Program-made: the position numbers and the translations under genes
Notes under the pieces: generated by a model
What the model was told of the DNA's origin: nothing
The model's database searches: none
The model's input: only the letters and a program-made list of their open reading frames with translations
Assembly: GCA_944325525.1 (NCBI GenBank)
Contig: CALVAK010000014.1
Span: 1 to 61,606, forward strand
Direction: 5' to 3'
DNA: 61,606 nucleotides
DNA from: Candidatus Gastranaerophilales bacterium
GTDB lineage: Bacteria; Cyanobacteriota; Vampirovibrionia; Gastranaerophilales; Gastranaerophilaceae
Shown: piece by piece, positions 1 through 8,793 of the stretch
How the letters are laid out: each line of letters starts with the position of its first letter
How positions within the stretch are numbered: position 1 is the first letter of the stretch

Positions 1-67
<67 letters not shown>

Positions 68-275
68 CAGAAAAGTTATGTCCATCATCCACTTTCGTGG
101 ATTGCTCGACTTCATTTTTTGTCCGTTTCATTTTTTCAAAATCAACAGGTATTTATCGTCTTCAGCTATTCTGTTTTCAATGTTCCATTTCTTTCTCTAA
201 ATTTAAAGTCAGCAAAATTAACCATTCATCTCTTCCGCATTCCTTTAAATTTATCAGTCGCTCTCTTTTGCGACA
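68..275 (-). other. 16S rRNA transcribed leader with stable hairpins
   Basis: This is the leader between the downstream rRNA promoter and mature 16S. It holds two clear stems. GTCGC/GCGAC lies at 257-274, right at the predicted transcript start. ATCCAC-GAAA-GTGGAT, a GNRA tetraloop hairpin, lies at 87-102. No canonical boxA antitermination site was recognised. Open reading frames across this stretch (16-358, plus strand) run antisense to the leader and 16S and are not considered genes. Confidence 0.6.
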
Positions 276-281
276 TCTCTT

Positions 282-309
282 ATATTATCACCTCAATTTT
301 TATTGTCAA
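282..309 (-). promoter_or_regulatory. rRNA promoter P2 (TTGACA-16-TAATAT)
   Basis: On the minus strand there is a perfect -35 TTGACA (304-309), a 16-bp spacer and a -10 TAATAT (282-287) preceded by TGA, giving an extended -10. It is the best sigma-70-type match I noticed in the window. It points at the 16S gene, with a predicted start near 275. Confidence 0.75.
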
Positions 310-455
310 CAACTTTTTATTTTGTTTCTTTTTTGAGGTCGTTAGAGTTATTTTTTAGTCTCACCATAACACTTTTCAGTGTCCTATCAGCCTCGGGCAA
401 ATAAACTTTAATTTAATTTTCAGCTTTCGGCTTCGTGGCAACTTCCACATTTTAT

Positions 456-484
456 AATGTATTCTAAACAAAAAATTAAGTCAA
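456..484 (-). promoter_or_regulatory. rRNA promoter P1 (TTGACT-17-TACATT)
   Basis: On the minus strand, -35 TTGACT (479-484), a 17-bp spacer and -10 TACATT (456-461) lie about 175 bp upstream of P2. Tandem P1/P2 promoters are the usual arrangement for rRNA operons, which supports both calls. Confidence 0.6.
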
Positions 485-602
485 CACATGTTTTACTTCT
501 TTTTTTTATTTTTTTTTATTTTCTTTTATTTTTCTCATAAACCCTTTTAGATTAAGCACTTTGACAGTTCATAAAAATTAATATTTGTTTCGTTATCTGA
601 TT

Positions 603-726
603 TTTTGGTTGGAATTAACAAAATAAAAACAGAATATCTAAGTTGTGATTATATCACTGCTTTCTTTAATTTTTATGATTTTTTGTTGGTTAAAACCAAA
701 ACTACGGAATTTCGCATTAATTTTTA
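603..726 (+). repeat. Dispersed intergenic repeat, copy A
   Basis: Two blocks recur near the other end of the window. The 27-nt block at 603-629 matches 58365-58391 with 2 differences. The 33-nt block at 642-674 matches 58517-58549 with 2 differences. A hairpin follows (TTGGT at 686-690, loop TAAA, ACCAA at 695-699). Its counterpart in copy B has a different sequence but the same pairing. The copy lies directly upstream of the promoter and start of the 55-aa gene. No ORF is present, so it may be a mobile repeat or a conserved RNA element. Confidence 0.6.
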
Positions 727-727
727 A

Positions 728-756
728 TTGAGTTATAATAATATATAGTTTAATAT
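728..756 (+). promoter_or_regulatory. Putative promoter for the zinc-ribbon/radical SAM pair
   Basis: TTGAGT (728-733), a 17-bp spacer and TAATAT (751-756) end 33 bp before the ATG at 789. An AAAGG ribosome-binding site lies at 776-780. The surrounding DNA is almost pure A/T, so chance matches are likely. Confidence 0.4.
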
Positions 757-788
757 ATTATTATTTATATTTTATAAAGGATATTTAT

Positions 789-956
789 ATGGCAAGAATA
801 GTAAGACCTACATGGGCAATCAGATGTGTACAATCAGGATGTAAATGCTTATTTGAAGTTGCAATACTTGAACAGGGGAAACAGCAAGAAGTTATCTGCC
901 CTAATTGCGGTGAACACTACGTTTATCCGGCTCTTGAAAGTCAGCAAGATAACTAA
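789..956 (+). CDS. Small zinc-ribbon protein, 55 aa, unknown function
   Basis: The short ORF begins MARIVRPTWAIRC and ends ESQQDN. It has two cysteine clusters, CVQSGCKC (residues 13-20) and CPNCG (residues 37-41), forming a plausible one-zinc ribbon. An AAAGG Shine-Dalgarno lies 8 bases before the ATG. Its stop and the next gene's start share one base (TAATG), so the two are translationally coupled, and the zinc ribbon may act with the radical SAM protein. I recognise no named family. The cysteine pattern, the Shine-Dalgarno and the coupling make a real gene likely. Confidence 0.75.
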   Translation: MARIVRPTWAIRCVQSGCKCLFEVAILEQGKQQEVICPNCGEHYVYPALESQQDN

Positions 957-1882
957 TGTTTTTTTATAATACTAACAAAAGATACAATCGTTTTAGTGAC
1001 CATCTTAAAAATTTATACGGAGTAAAAGTCTATAAAGTTACTCTTGATGCCGGTTTTACATGCCCGAATCGTGACGGTACTATATCCTATGAGGGCTGTG
1101 TTTTTTGTGACAACGGCGGAAGTTTCTCTCAACTTTATCCTAGCAACATTTCTGTCAAAGAACAATTAGATTTAGGTATTACTTTAGCTATAGACAAATA
1201 TAAAGCAAGAAAATTCCTCGCTTATTTTCAGGCATATTCTAATACTTATAAACCGGTTAATGAATTAAAAATTATATATGATGAAGCTCTTTCGCATAAA
1301 GATGTTATCGGCATGTCTATAGGAACAAGACCTGATTGCGTTGACAGCGAAAAATTAGATTTAATTAAAGATTATACAAAAAAACACTACATCTGGCTTG
1401 AGTACGGACTCCAAAGCATTCATGAAAAATCGCTTAAGTTCATTAACAGGGGACACTCTTTTGAAACATTTTGCCATGCTCTTAAAGAAAGTCAAAAAAG
1501 AAACATTAATGTTTGTGCACATGTTATATTAGGACTGCCTAATGAAACAAAAAAGGACATGCTTGAAACGGCAAAAGTTCTTGGAGATTTAGGAGTTAAC
1601 GGTGTTAAAATTCATCTTTTATGTGTTTTAAACAATACAAGACTGGCTAAATTATATTTCCAAGGGAAAATTCCCATGATGGAAGAAGATGAGTATGTTG
1701 AAACTGTTTGTGATTTTTTGGAATACCTCCCTGCTAATGTTACAATCCATCGTTTAGCCGGAAACGGGCTTAAACCCAACATGCTTGCTCCCGGTTGGCT
1801 AAGTAAAAAATTTATTGTATTAAATAAAATTGATAAACTTTTAGAGAAAAGAGATTCATATCAAGGGGCTAAATATAAATAG
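956..1882 (+). CDS. Radical SAM protein, TIGR01212/YtqA family
   Basis: The 308-aa protein opens with a family-typical stretch (YNRFSDHLKNLYGVKVYKV). The radical SAM cluster motif is an extended Cys-x6-Cys-x2-Cys (residues ~38-49, CPNRDGTISYEGCVFC) binding a [4Fe-4S] cluster and S-adenosylmethionine. GMSIGTRPDC and VILGLPNETKKDM are also typical of this family. YtqA-like proteins are widespread; their substrate is, to my knowledge, not firmly settled, and an RNA-modification role is often assumed. The length is normal. It is translationally coupled to the 55-aa zinc-ribbon gene upstream. Confidence 0.9.
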   Translation: MFFYNTNKRYNRFSDHLKNLYGVKVYKVTLDAGFTCPNRDGTISYEGCVFCDNGGSFSQLYPSNISVKEQLDLGITLAIDKYKARKFLAYFQAYSNTYKPVNELKIIYDEALSHKDVIGMSIGTRPDCVDSEKLDLIKDYTKKHYIWLEYGLQSIHEKSLKFINRGHSFETFCHALKESQKRNINVCAHVILGLPNETKKDMLETAKVLGDLGVNGVKIHLLCVLNNTRLAKLYFQGKIPMMEEDEYVETVCDFLEYLPANVTIHRLAGNGLKPNMLAPGWLSKKFIVLNKIDKLLEKRDSYQGAKYK

Positions 1883-1936
1883 CAAATTATTTATTTACGA
1901 TTTTTTATTATTATGCATCTAATATAGGATTAAATA

Positions 1937-2365
1937 ATGAAAATTACAAATATCAATACCTTTAATACAAATTTTGGAGCTTATGTTAGAATTGGAAGAG
2001 ACGAACTCGACAAGAGGGATATTGCAGCTAATTTAGCTGCTTTGCCTCAAGAAAAACAAGATTTATTTATTAGTGAATTAAACAGATTGAAACTATCTCT
2101 TCAAGATGACATACATAAACCTTATAATCTCGCAATTAGATATCACTCCTTCCCTGAGGCAGATTTTAATTCTCATTTAATATCAGTAATAGATTTAGAC
2201 AATCCGTATTATGAAGAAATAGATGTTATAAGAGATAAAGAAGTTTCAAAAAAATCACTTGCTTCCTTTTTTAAAGAAATTAGACAAAAATGGATTGATA
2301 AATTATCTAAATCCGATCCTTCAGAAACAAGCAAAATTAATAATGTTTTTAACAGATTATCTTAA
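1937..2365 (+). CDS. Hypothetical protein, 142 aa, N-terminal NFGA motif
   Basis: A soluble, charged, mostly helical protein with no recognised domain. An AGGA Shine-Dalgarno lies 7 bases before the ATG. The N-terminus is Asn/Thr-rich and reaches a Phe-Gly pair at residues 13-14 (NTNFGAYVRIG). This resembles the short Ser/Asn-Phe-Gly signature at the N-termini of several other lineage-specific proteins here. The 3' end overlaps the convergent aldolase gene by 4 bp. The function is unknown. Confidence 0.75.
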   Translation: MKITNINTFNTNFGAYVRIGRDELDKRDIAANLAALPQEKQDLFISELNRLKLSLQDDIHKPYNLAIRYHSFPEADFNSHLISVIDLDNPYYEEIDVIRDKEVSKKSLASFFKEIRQKWIDKLSKSDPSETSKINNVFNRLS

Positions 2366-2988
2366 GATTCTTTTATTTTTTTTAATTTTAATAATTCATT
2401 AACCTGCTTTTTTGATAAATAATGACATCCGCCTATATTTTTTGTTACAACACATACTTTTGCATAATATTCAGCGGTTTCCATTTTTAAAAATGCCTGT
2501 TCTAAATTAGAGCCTACAGCGATAGCCCCATGATTCGCCATCATTACAACATCTCTTTTTTTAAAATATTTAACCGTTTTTTCTGCTAACTCTGCTGATG
2601 AAGGCATTGCATATTCAGCTACTGGTATATCCTCAAAATATAATATGTTTTCTGACATTATAGGTTCATCAAGCGGTTTATTGCATACGGCAAACGATGT
2701 TAAATAAACAGGATGAGTATGTATTATTGCATTTACATCCTTCCTCAATTTATATATCTCAACATGTAATTTTTTTTCTGATGAGGCTTTTCCTTGTGAT
2801 ATCTCTTTGCCATCTTTATCTATTAATATAATATCTTCTTTTTTTAGACAGCCTAAAGAACTCCCTGAGGCTGTAATATATATACCTTTCTCTGTTTTGA
2901 CACTTATATTTCCGGATGTCGCAACTGTTAAATTTTTTGAATATAATCTTTTCCCAATTTCAATGATTTCTTCTTTTCTCATTTCCAT
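2362..2988 (-). CDS. Class II aldolase/adducin-family protein (FucA/AraD-like)
   Basis: The 208-aa protein matches the L-fuculose-1-phosphate aldolase/L-ribulose-5-phosphate epimerase fold. TSGNISVK (residues ~24-31) and TASGSS are the phosphate-binding loops. Glu/His-rich motifs LHVEIYK and HTHPVYLT (around residue 92) supply zinc ligands, and a third His lies in MMANHGAIAVG. Family members cleave or epimerise phosphorylated sugars; the substrate cannot be fixed from sequence, and methylthioribulose-phosphate dehydratase is a related alternative. No other sugar-pathway genes lie next to it. No strong Shine-Dalgarno is visible, and a start two codons downstream is possible. Confidence 0.85.
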   Translation of the reverse strand: MEMRKEEIIEIGKRLYSKNLTVATSGNISVKTEKGIYITASGSSLGCLKKEDIILIDKDGKEISQGKASSEKKLHVEIYKLRKDVNAIIHTHPVYLTSFAVCNKPLDEPIMSENILYFEDIPVAEYAMPSSAELAEKTVKYFKKRDVVMMANHGAIAVGSNLEQAFLKMETAEYYAKVCVVTKNIGGCHYLSKKQVNELLKLKKIKES

Positions 2989-3016
2989 TTTATCTCGATT
3001 ACCTTATTATTAACTC

Positions 3017-4648
3017 CTAAAATTTTACTTTATGATATCTTTGTTTGTGCTTAATTCCAAAATCTAAACCATAAACACATATAAATTCATTGTTGTTTAA
3101 TATAAATATTTTAGGTGTAAAAGTATTATCTAACTTTATACCATAAGACTTTTTCAACTTATCTGTTTTTATGTTGTAAAAATTTATTTTATCATCATAC
3201 CCTGAAAGTTTTATACGCTTTTTACTAATTAATGAACCTCCCGTTATAATTATTTTACCATCAGCAGTTGATACTATTGAAACTTGATTGTCATGTTTAT
3301 ATTTACTGTTTTTATTTATATCAATTTCTTTAAATGAATTATCATCAGGATTATACAAAACTACGCAAGGAACAGGATAGCCGGTGCCCTCATCTATACT
3401 GCTTGAATATTCCCCAACCCCATTTTCTTTTTTATCTTCTATCTTTGTTGTTCTTATAACAACTTTTCCATCCTCTAATAAATATAATTTATCATTTCCA
3501 TAATCAAACCTTTGATTAAAATTAAGTAGAACCTTTTCAAATACATCTTTGTTTATATCATATATTTCAATACTATCATTACTTGAATAACCTCCCCAAA
3601 TAAGAACTTTTCCGTTTCTTAATTTTATAATCTCACAGCCTCTTCTCGGTTCTATTGTTTCAGATTTTTGTTCTATACTATTATTTTTTATATTATAAAT
3701 ATATGTTTTCTTATCAGAAGCAGCACCAACTACAAATATTCTTTCTTCATCAATATCAACAATTGCAGCCTGATAAAAACTTATTTCCTCCGGAAGTTCA
3801 GCCTGCCATACTATCGCATTTTTCTTCGGAGAATATATATATGCATATGTTTTTAAAGACATATTTTCTCTGCTTTTAGACTGCATACAATTTCTTATAA
3901 ATACATCTCCGTTGTTTAATTTATCGAACAACGCATAGTTAAACGCTTTGACATATCCATCTGGAATTGGCTTTAATTCAGGACAATCTTTTATTAATAA
4001 ATCTTTTTCTATATCATATAATGCAAGTTTATTTTCTTTAGCAGAATATAACAAAACTCTGTTTTCATCCAAAACCGTTTCTATCCTTAGCTTAGACTTT
4101 TCTAATGCAGGCAAAGGATCTATTTTTATATGCACAGAAGTAAAATACAAATATAAATTAATAACAAATACAATTAATAAAGAAATAAATATCATCTTTA
4201 AAGGATTTGATAATAATTTTGTAAACGACTTAAATATTTGTTCTGTCTTGCTAAATGTCATTAAAAAATCTAAAACAAAATTAAACAAATAAAATATAAA
4301 TCCGCCGGCGATTAACCATATCAGAAATTTCATTGCAAGAGCTATAACCATGCTTTGACCATAATATATAAGAGTTATCATTCCAAATGGAGAAGTAAGC
4401 ATCCCTTTTGATAAAAGACCTATTTCTAAACATAAAAATAGAAAACTATATAAAAGAGCAAATAATATACTGTCTTTAATGCTAAATTTCTTTGATGTCG
4501 CAATTGTAGCAATTGTAATAACTAACATTAACACACATAATTCATATAACAGAACTTTTTTCATAAAAAAGAACGGTACTATACTTAAAAATGCAATGCC
4601 TAACTTACTTTTTAAGATGTGCAAATATATATTTTTAAATTTCTCCAT
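3017..4648 (-). CDS. Membrane protein with C-terminal kelch-like beta-propeller
   Basis: The ATG at 4648 is chosen over one 8 codons upstream because a strong GGAGGA Shine-Dalgarno (4655-4660) sits 6 bases before it. This gives 543 aa. Residues ~16-128 hold about four hydrophobic helices, and a fifth spans ~150-170. The remainder (~175-543) is a set of kelch/galactose-oxidase-like blades with repeated NGKVLIWGG, DGKVVIR, DGKIIITGG and YDINKD-type strands. Topology suggests the propeller lies outside the membrane. Kelch propellers usually bind proteins or glycans; no catalytic motif is evident. It is divergent from recF. Confidence 0.75.
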   Translation of the reverse strand: MEKFKNIYLHILKSKLGIAFLSIVPFFFMKKVLLYELCVLMLVITIATIATSKKFSIKDSILFALLYSFLFLCLEIGLLSKGMLTSPFGMITLIYYGQSMVIALAMKFLIWLIAGGFIFYLFNFVLDFLMTFSKTEQIFKSFTKLLSNPLKMIFISLLIVFVINLYLYFTSVHIKIDPLPALEKSKLRIETVLDENRVLLYSAKENKLALYDIEKDLLIKDCPELKPIPDGYVKAFNYALFDKLNNGDVFIRNCMQSKSRENMSLKTYAYIYSPKKNAIVWQAELPEEISFYQAAIVDIDEERIFVVGAASDKKTYIYNIKNNSIEQKSETIEPRRGCEIIKLRNGKVLIWGGYSSNDSIEIYDINKDVFEKVLLNFNQRFDYGNDKLYLLEDGKVVIRTTKIEDKKENGVGEYSSSIDEGTGYPVPCVVLYNPDDNSFKEIDINKNSKYKHDNQVSIVSTADGKIIITGGSLISKKRIKLSGYDDKINFYNIKTDKLKKSYGIKLDNTFTPKIFILNNNEFICVYGLDFGIKHKQRYHKVKF

Positions 4649-4725
4649 TACAATTCCTCCACGTTGAAACATAACTAAATTATAAAAGTTTTTCAGAACT
4701 TAAACAAGATAGTTTTATAAATTTT

Positions 4726-4734
4726 TGATATAAT
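4726..4734 (+). promoter_or_regulatory. Extended -10 element immediately before recF
   Basis: TGATATAAT is a consensus -10 with the TGn extension. It ends only 6 bp before the recF ATG, so transcription would begin at or within a base or two of the start codon. No convincing -35 is present, which is acceptable for extended -10 promoters. It suggests a leaderless recF mRNA. Confidence 0.5.
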
Positions 4735-4740
4735 ACATCT

Positions 4741-6000
4741 ATGTTTATTAAAAATTTAAAACTTAAAAACTATAGAAATTATGATGATATAGAAATTTCT
4801 TTTGACTCAAATAAAATCCTTTTTATAGGGAAAAATGCCCAAGGAAAAACCAATCTTTTAGAATCCATCTATTACTTATCTGCTCTTGATTCTTTAAGAG
4901 CTAAATCAGATAATGAATTAATAAGCTGGGGGAAGGATTTTTGCTGTATTAAAGCTGAAATAAATAAATTTGATGTTAATACGGAGCTTGAAGTTTATAT
5001 TAATCCTCCGTCCAGAAAAAAGCTAAAGGTTAACGGCATAAATAAAAGTAAATCATCAGAATTTATAAGCAATATTTCAACTGTCAGCTTCACAGTAAAT
5101 GATTTACTTCTGTTAAGAGGAACTCCTGAGGACAGAAGAAAATGGCTCGATGTTGCTATTTGCCAGATTTTTCCGGCTTATATTGAACGACTTTCAAAAT
5201 ATAATAAAGTCCGGATCCAAAAAAATAACTATCTGAAAAACTTAAAAGGAAATATTAATGCCGATTCTTCTATGCTTGATATATGGAATGAACAACTTGC
5301 CATTACCGGCAGTAATATTATATTTATAAGATTAAATTTCCTTTATGAAATACAAAAAATAGCAATGAAAAAACATAAACTTATTGCGGATAATGAAGAA
5401 TTATCAATCATTTACAATTCAACAATTATTGATGATATAACCTTTTCAGAAAAAACAAATCCAATATCGCAATCTATTGCAGGCTCATCGTCATTGTCCG
5501 ATTGCTCATCTGCTAAAAACACTACCGGAGAAAATATCCTCACTACATCTATATATAATGAATTTTCCTCCGGAAATGTTACAGTTGAATATATTTCCGA
5601 AAAATTCAAACAAAAACTAAATGAAAAAAAATATGAAGAAATTGTCCGTGCACAATCTGTAATAGGACCACATAGAGATGATTTATCTTTTTATATTAAT
5701 AATATTGAATCAAAAAAATTTGCCTCGCAAGGACAGCAAAGAACTATTGTTCTGTCATTAAAACTTGCAGAACTTCAGCTTATTAAAGAAAAAATTAATA
5801 CAAATGCTATTTTACTTCTTGATGATGTCTTAGCTGAATTGGACGACCTGAGGCAGAATTTCCTGCTTGATGCAATAGGTGATAAAACACAAACTATAAT
5901 TACTTCCGTTGATACTCTCCATTTTAAAAATGAATATCTTAAAGATGTAGAAATTTTTGAAATAAAAGATAATAAGGTTATAAAAAATGATGGAAAATAG
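4741..6000 (+). CDS. recF: DNA replication and repair protein RecF
   Basis: The 419-aa SMC-like ATPase loads RecA at gapped DNA together with RecO and RecR. Walker A is GKNAQGKTNLLES (residues ~30-42). The ABC signature-like FASQGQQRT and the Walker B region ILLLDDVLAELD lie near the C-terminus. The N-terminus MFIKNLKLKNYRNY fits the family. A low-complexity Ser/Asn/Thr insert (residues ~240-277) makes it longer than typical 360-370 aa RecF proteins. No Shine-Dalgarno precedes the ATG, and a -10 element sits right before it. The 3' end overlaps the SGNH gene by 14 bp. A recO gene lies elsewhere in the window. Confidence 0.95.
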   Translation: MFIKNLKLKNYRNYDDIEISFDSNKILFIGKNAQGKTNLLESIYYLSALDSLRAKSDNELISWGKDFCCIKAEINKFDVNTELEVYINPPSRKKLKVNGINKSKSSEFISNISTVSFTVNDLLLLRGTPEDRRKWLDVAICQIFPAYIERLSKYNKVRIQKNNYLKNLKGNINADSSMLDIWNEQLAITGSNIIFIRLNFLYEIQKIAMKKHKLIADNEELSIIYNSTIIDDITFSEKTNPISQSIAGSSSLSDCSSAKNTTGENILTTSIYNEFSSGNVTVEYISEKFKQKLNEKKYEEIVRAQSVIGPHRDDLSFYINNIESKKFASQGQQRTIVLSLKLAELQLIKEKINTNAILLLDDVLAELDDLRQNFLLDAIGDKTQTIITSVDTLHFKNEYLKDVEIFEIKDNKVIKNDGK

Positions 6001-6957
6001 AAAAAAAATATTTATCCCAATTGTTTTAAGCATATTTTTTTCAATAATTATTTTTTTAATAGCGGACTGGTTATGTTTTAAAATAGCAAAAAATTATTTG
6101 GTATTTAAAAATTTAGTCAAAGCTGATAATAAATTAAGATATAAAACTTATGATAAAATTAATGAAAATGATATAGGAACAACTAATACTTACAAATATT
6201 TTTTAGAAAAAAAATATTATAGAAATCCTGTTATTAAAAAAAGTAATAAACCTTCAATTATATTATTTGGCGATTCTTATACTTATTATAATCAAACTAA
6301 CGGATTACAAGTATTGCTTTCAAAATACACAAATAGAACAGTATTTAACTTTTCTTATTTTGGTTGGAATGTTCAACACATGTATTATCTTATTAAAAAT
6401 CCGTTATTATATAATATTATCAATATGTATACAGATAAAAACCCTGAATATGCAATCTATACATACATCTGGTTTCATAAGGACAGATTGAACCCTGTTA
6501 CAGCAAACTATATTATGGATATTGAACCTTATTTAACATATGAAAATATTAATGGTAGCTTGCAACAAAAACAATACTCTTCTATATACAAATTATTTTT
6601 TCGCTTCTATATTACAAGAGCAATCTTATATAAATATACCACTATAACAAGCGATAGAAAAAAAGAATATGAGCAGCTGACAAAAACAATAATTGAAAGT
6701 GCTAATGAATTAAAAAAACATTACCCTAATATAAAATTTATAATATTTGAGTATTCACAAAAAAATTATGTAATCCCTGAAGAAATAAAAATGTTTGAAG
6801 AATTGCAGAAAAATGGAATTCACTATATAAGCAGCAATAATATTACAAATGAAAATTTATCTGATGAAAATATACTATTGAAGATGGATACCACCCGAAT
6901 GCAAATGCCTGGAAAATATTAAGTAAAAAACTTGCTGAAACAGTAGAAAGCATATAA
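5987..6957 (+). pseudogene. SGNH-hydrolase-like membrane-anchored protein, frameshifted near the C-terminus
   Basis: The intact frame (311 aa, ending at 6922) has an N-terminal signal anchor (residues ~6-27) and the SGNH block I signature ILFGDSYTYY (around residue 93). It ends abruptly without the conserved Asp-x-x-His block. The other reading frame downstream of ~6880 encodes DGYHPNANAWKILSKK and then a stop at 6957, which is exactly that missing block with its catalytic Asp/His. Restoring one A after TTGAA around 6880-6883 rejoins the frames. This is a one-base deletion, a sequencing or assembly error, or (less likely) recoding. Such enzymes often deacetylate or esterify cell-surface glycans. 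It overlaps recF by 14 bp and is probably cotranscribed with it. Confidence 0.7.
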
Positions 6958-6988
6958 AAAAGAGAGATAAAAATCTCTCCTTTTTATA
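6957..6988. terminator. Bidirectional intrinsic terminator between SGNH gene and rplR
   Basis: The stem is GAGAGAT/ATCTCTC with an AAAA loop, flanked by A6 on the left and CTTTTT on the right. Each strand therefore has a T-tract after the hairpin. It ends both the recF-SGNH transcript and the ribosomal protein operon. Confidence 0.85.
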
Positions 6989-7005
6989 ATAATTTATTTT
7001 TAACT

Positions 7006-7374
7006 CTAGAAGTTTAAACCCGCTTCCCTTGCTGCATCAGCTAAAGCAGCTACTCTTCCATGATATAAGAAACCGCCTCTATCAAAAACAACATCCTTTA
7101 CACCGGCTTTTAATGCTTTTTTTGCTATTGCTTCCCCAACAACTTTTGCTGATTCTATGTTTCCACCGTGTGCTAAATCTTTTCTGATATCTTTATCAAG
7201 TGAAGATGCTGAAGCTAAAGTTACACCTTTTACATCGTCAATGATTTGTGCGTAAATATGTTTTGTACTTCTATAAACAGCTAAACGTGGAGATTCAGTC
7301 GTTCCAGACAATTTTGCTCTTAATCTTTTATGACGTTTTTGTGTTTGAAGTTTTTTGTTTGTTTGTTTTATCAT
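7006..7374 (-). CDS. rplR: 50S ribosomal protein L18
   Basis: The 122-aa 5S rRNA-binding protein of the large subunit central protuberance. [20 protein letters not shown] and the C-terminal [26 protein letters not shown] are diagnostic. It is the last gene of the operon: rpsE, rpmD, rplO and secY, which normally follow, are absent, and a terminator comes directly after. Confidence 0.98.
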   Translation of the reverse strand: MIKQTNKKLQTQKRHKRLRAKLSGTTESPRLAVYRSTKHIYAQIIDDVKGVTLASASSLDKDIRKDLAHGGNIESAKVVGEAIAKKALKAGVKDVVFDRGGFLYHGRVAALADAAREAGLNF

Positions 7375-7446
7375 CTTTCTTTCCTTTCACCCAAACCTTC
7401 TTATTTTCATAAGGGTTTATACTGGCTATTCTTTACTATATTATTT

Positions 7447-7986
7447 CTATTTCTTACCTGTCTTACCGGCTTTTCTTCTAATATGTTCGCCTTCGTATTT
7501 AATACCTTTTCCTTTATATACTTCAGGAGGTCTCTTACTACGAATTAACGCTGCAATATCACCTACTAATTGTTTGTTAGCACCTGAAACAGTTATTTTA
7601 GTGTTTTGATCAACTTCAATTTTGATTCCTTGCGGTGCAACAATATCAACAGGATGAGAATAACCTAAAGATAAATTTAATGTTGAACCCTGCATTGCAG
7701 CACGATAACCTACACCAACTATTTCAAGTTTTTTAACGAACCCTGTTTTTACCCCATTTACTGCATTTGAAACCAATGTTCTTGATAATCCATGCAATGA
7801 ACGTGATTTTCTTTCATCGTTAATTCTTGTTAAAACAATAGTATTGTCTACTTTTTCGATTTTTATCTCCGGACGAACTTCAACTGTTTCGGTTCCTAAA
7901 GGCCCCTTCGCAGTTACAACCTGTCCATTTATTGTTACCTCTACACCTTCCGGTATAACAACAGGTAATTTACCTATACGTGACAT
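7447..7986 (-). CDS. rplF: 50S ribosomal protein L6
   Basis: 179 aa, full length. It begins [17 protein letters not shown] and ends with the conserved [16 protein letters not shown] and [10 protein letters not shown] segments. It binds 23S rRNA near the factor-binding site. It follows rpsH and precedes rplR in the standard spc order. Confidence 0.98.
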   Translation of the reverse strand: MSRIGKLPVVIPEGVEVTINGQVVTAKGPLGTETVEVRPEIKIEKVDNTIVLTRINDERKSRSLHGLSRTLVSNAVNGVKTGFVKKLEIVGVGYRAAMQGSTLNLSLGYSHPVDIVAPQGIKIEVDQNTKITVSGANKQLVGDIAALIRSKRPPEVYKGKGIKYEGEHIRRKAGKTGKK

Positions 7987-8079
7987 CTTATTATCTCCAA
8001 TTTATTATTACTTTTTTATATCTTATTCTTACTTTTAATTGACCGTTAACAAATAAATGTATCCGGATTTATATGATTT

Positions 8080-8475
8080 TTACCATACATAACAAAGAAT
8101 TTCACCGCCGACATTTTCTTTTTTAGCTTTCCTGTCAGTTAACAAACCTTTGCTTGTTGATATTATTGCTATTCCCATTCCTCCAAGTACTTGAGGTATG
8201 TTTTTAGCCTTACAATAATTTCTTAATCCCGGTCTTGAAACTCTTTTTAAATTTGATATTACCGGTTTTGATTTTTCATCATACTTTAATGTTATTTTTA
8301 ATGTCTTAAAGTTATCTTTCTCTTCTATTGAATAATCTTCAACATAACCTTCAGACTTTAATAATTTTGCTAATTCTATCTTTAACTTTGAACCAGGCAT
8401 TTCTACTTCTTGTAATGAAGCCATATTTGCATTTCTGATTCTTGTCAGCATATCTGCTATCGGATCTGTATTCAT
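8080..8475 (-). CDS. rpsH: 30S ribosomal protein S8
   Basis: 131 aa. It starts MNTDPIADMLTRIRNAN and ends GGEILCYVW, both diagnostic. It binds helix 21 of 16S rRNA early in 30S assembly; in E. coli it also represses the spc operon. The order rpsN-rpsH-rplF is conserved. Confidence 0.98.
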   Translation of the reverse strand: MNTDPIADMLTRIRNANMASLQEVEMPGSKLKIELAKLLKSEGYVEDYSIEEKDNFKTLKITLKYDEKSKPVISNLKRVSRPGLRNYCKAKNIPQVLGGMGIAIISTSKGLLTDRKAKKENVGGEILCYVW

Positions 8476-8571
8476 TTATCTTTTCCTTTACTTTTTAAGA
8501 CGATTACCGTCAACTACTTACTGAAATTATTCCGGCAGTATAGAAAAGTTTCAGGAATCAATTAAAATTGA

Positions 8572-8778
8572 TTACCAGCTTGCTTTTACTACACCGGGCA
8601 ATAAACCTTGATGAGCCATTTTTCTCAAGCATATTCTGCAAATACCGAAATCTCTGTGGAATCCGTGAGGACGACCGCAAATTGAACATCTGTTATGAAG
8701 TCTTACTCTCGGGTATTTTCCTTTTGCTGCCAATGCTTCTCTTTTAAGCTCTTTATCTATCATTGCTTTCTTAGCCAC
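8572..8778 (-). CDS. rpsN: 30S ribosomal protein S14, zinc-binding (type Z) form
   Basis: 68 aa, close to the ~61-aa zinc form rather than the ~100-aa zinc-free form. The ligands are CSICG and CRICL in the C-terminal half, ahead of the conserved LPGVVKASW end. It lies in the 3' head of the 30S subunit. It is 15 bp downstream of rplE. Confidence 0.97.
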   Translation of the reverse strand: MAKKAMIDKELKREALAAKGKYPRVRLHNRCSICGRPHGFHRDFGICRICLRKMAHQGLLPGVVKASW

Positions 8779-8793
8779 GTTTTACTCCTTTTG

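Noticed and set aside
4649..4672. Upstream ATG of the kelch membrane gene
   Set aside because: The strong GGAGGA site lies between it and the inner ATG at 4648, so only the inner one is a sensible start.
5987..6957. Programmed frameshift in the SGNH gene
   Set aside because: No slippery heptamer or downstream pseudoknot is visible, and a single missing A explains it.
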